Source: Actinomycetes bacterium (lineage in GTDB: Bacteria > Actinomycetota > CADDZG01 > JAHWKV01). From it: 5,742 bases of DNA. The translations under genes were made by a program, and so were the position numbers. Numbering within the stretch: the stretch's first letter is position 1; each line of letters starts with the position of its first letter. This document shows, one piece after another, positions 4,553-5,742 of the stretch. The DNA is taken from positions 1 to 5,742 of the forward strand of contig JAJCYF010000109.1 of the NCBI GenBank assembly GCA_029263035.1, in the 5' to 3' direction. The notes beneath the pieces were generated by a model. That model worked only from the letters and a program-made list of their open reading frames with translations, was not told the origin of the DNA and ran no database searches.

Positions 4553-5742
4553 CCGGCGCCGACTCCTGGGCCGGGTCCGGTACGGGCGCCCGCTCCTGAG
4601 CCGGGTCCGGCACAGGCGCCCGCTCCCGGACCGGCTGGCGCCAACCCACCAGAACCGCGTCGACCAGTAAAAACGCCAGCAGCGACACCCCGAGTAGCGG
4701 CATGGCGAGCCCGGCGGCGACCGCGACCGCCCCGAGCGCGACGACCGCGCCGACGCTCGGGCGCCGGACCGCCGCGGGCGGGCTCAACGGGCGCCCACCG
4801 GCCACCCGGGTCGGCCGGCGCAGCCACCACATCCGGTACCCCCAGACGATCAGGCAGATCACCCCGGCGGCCAGCAGCGCCAGTGCGAGCTGGCTGACCC
4901 AGCCGAACAGGATGCCCATGTGCGCCAGCACACCCAGCGAGCTGAGCTGGGACAGCAGCGGTCGGTCGGCCCAGTCGGCGCGGGCGGTGACCACCCCGGC
5001 CTCGGGGTCGACGGCCGCGCGGTCCTTGCGCACCGGCCACAGGTCGTCCACCTGCTCGACCGACCAGGCTGTTGCCGGGCCGGTCGGCGCGGTCACCTTC
5101 AGCGGGCCGTCCAGCCCCGCCGCGCGGGCGATCCCCACCACCCGTTCGGCCTGCTCGCCCGAGCCGGGCAAAGGGCCCGACACCGGGCCGGACACCGGGC
5201 CGGCCGGCGCCGACTGCCTGGCGGACTGTGAGGCGTCGGTGCGGGGGTCGTCGACGTCCGGCGGCCGCAGCGCGGTGTCCAGCTCGGGCGCGGTGGCCCG
5301 CAGCGCGGTCAGCGCCGCGGTGAAGTGGTCGCCGGCGAACCGCGACCAGGTCAGCCCGGTGACCGACAGGAACAGCAGCCCCACCAGTGCCCAGGTGCCG
5401 ACCACGGCGTGCCAGGACAGCAGCCGCCCCCGGCCGTTCCCGCTGGTACTGGGCACCAGGAGCGCTCGTCTCCGGCGGCGCCGGGTGGTCAGCCAGAGCA
5501 CCAGCCCGGACACCGCCAGCACGCCGAGCCAGCTGGCGGCCAGCTCGGAGTAGTGCCGCCCCAGGTCGCCCAGGTGCAGGTTGCGGTGCAGGTCGTCCAG
5601 CCAGGTCACCAGCGGCGTGGAGTCGAACCAGGTGACCAGGCTGCCCTGCACGGTGCCGGTGTACGGGTCGACGAACACCGTGCGTTCCCGGTCATCGGTC
5701 AGCGTCGGGTCGGTGAAGACCACCCGGGTGGTGTCGTCGGCG
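4527..5742 (-). CDS. PepSY-associated transmembrane protein (5' end outside the window)
   Basis: Polytopic membrane protein of the PepSY_TM family, which includes inner-membrane ferrisiderophore reductases such as FoxB as well as many uncharacterised proteins. The frame stays open to the window edge, so the start is missing; 404 residues are visible. VFVDPYTGTVQGSL (22-35) is the PepSY-type ending, followed by LDDLHRNLHLGDLGRHYSE and a helix at about 70-86 (GLVLWLTT). A second helix covers about 111-132 after SWHAVVG. An extracytoplasmic region (about 133-265) carries a Pro/Ser-rich insert (168-196) and a second PepSY-like segment with AVDPEAGVV (243-251). A third helix follows LAHMG (about 275-305), and one or two more lie at 329-367. 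His52, 56, 63, 111 and 274 lie near membrane boundaries, as expected for possible heme ligands. The C-terminal tail repeats ERAPVPDPAQ. It converges on and overlaps the permease gene by 26 bases. Family is firm; the reductase role is inference. Confidence 0.88.
   Translation of the reverse strand, partial: ADDTTRVVFTDPTLTDDRERTVFVDPYTGTVQGSLVTWFDSTPLVTWLDDLHRNLHLGDLGRHYSELAASWLGVLAVSGLVLWLTTRRRRRRALLVPSTSGNGRGRLLSWHAVVGTWALVGLLFLSVTGLTWSRFAGDHFTAALTALRATAPELDTALRPPDVDDPRTDASQSARQSAPAGPVSGPVSGPLPGSGEQAERVVGIARAAGLDGPLKVTAPTGPATAWSVEQVDDLWPVRKDRAAVDPEAGVVTARADWADRPLLSQLSSLGVLAHMGILFGWVSQLALALLAAGVICLIVWGYRMWWLRRPTRVAGGRPLSPPAAVRRPSVGAVVALGAVAVAAGLAMPLLGVSLLAFLLVDAVLVGWRQPVRERAPVPDPAQERAPVPDPAQESAPVSFGGSGR
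4555..4626. repeat. 30-bp tandem repeat in the 3' end of the PepSY protein gene
   Basis: Two full 30-bp units (4555-4584 and 4585-4614, 25 of 30 positions identical) are followed by the first 12 bases of a third (4615-4626). Read on the - strand they encode ERAPVPDPAQ twice and then the degenerate start ESAPV, a Pro-rich tail expected to be flexible and cytoplasmic or extracytoplasmic depending on helix count. Each unit begins with the self-complementary GGCGCC (4555, 4585, 4615), so neighbouring units could also pair as RNA hairpins just downstream of the permease stop. Confidence 0.85.
5179..5202. repeat. 12-bp direct repeat in the Pro/Ser-rich insert of the PepSY protein
   Basis: GACACCGGGCCG occurs twice head to tail (5179-5190, 5191-5202), preceded by a partial match. 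On the - strand it encodes the repeated GPVS of AGPVSGPVSGPLPGSG, within a low-complexity loop outside the membrane. It is in frame and looks like a linker that grew by local duplication. Confidence 0.85.

Noticed and set aside
4702..5553. 283-codon open frame on the + strand
   Set aside because: It is antisense to the PepSY protein, and its Ser/Ala/Thr/Pro-rich translation has no motif. The - strand frame has DPYTG and membrane helices.

Overview
The window looks like chromosomal DNA of a high-GC actinobacterium. It is roughly 70% or more G+C by eye, with strong G/C preference at third codon positions, a GTG start, and four-base start/stop overlaps inside gene pairs. The genus cannot be fixed from the sequence. 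I see no rRNA, tRNA, CRISPR array, transposase or integrase.

Layout. (1) Positions 1-1786 carry two genes of the kynurenine pathway on the + strand: the 3' part of tryptophan 2,3-dioxygenase (kynA) and a complete kynureninase (kynU), overlapping by four bases. Together with a formamidase step not seen here, they turn tryptophan into anthranilate and alanine. (2) Positions 1787-2255 are a gene-poor spacer. It holds an 8-bp tandem repeat just after kynU, a perfect 12-bp inverted repeat at 1974-1999, a doubtful small ORF and an AT-richer patch just before the next gene. (3) Positions 2256-4552 are a two-gene ABC exporter operon on the + strand, again with a four-base overlap. It encodes a DrrA/CcmA-type ATPase and a 500-residue protein in which a six-helix ABC-2 permease is followed by a seventh helix and a short HlyD/EmrA-like extracytoplasmic adaptor. 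(4) Positions 4527-5742 on the - strand carry a PepSY-associated transmembrane protein, cut by the window edge at its 5' end. Its 3' end runs 26 bases into the exporter gene.

How the parts work together. kynA-kynU is a clear metabolic pair. The ATPase and the permease-adaptor should form one exporter, two copies of each, with the adaptor domain outside the membrane. Its substrate cannot be read from the sequence. The PepSY protein resembles membrane proteins linked to iron and siderophore reduction, but it is convergent to the exporter, so a shared role is only a guess.

The best candidates for something unusual are the permease-adaptor fusion, which lacks the coiled-coil hairpin, and the orphan perfect inverted repeat. 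I did not find convincing evidence of an entirely new system.
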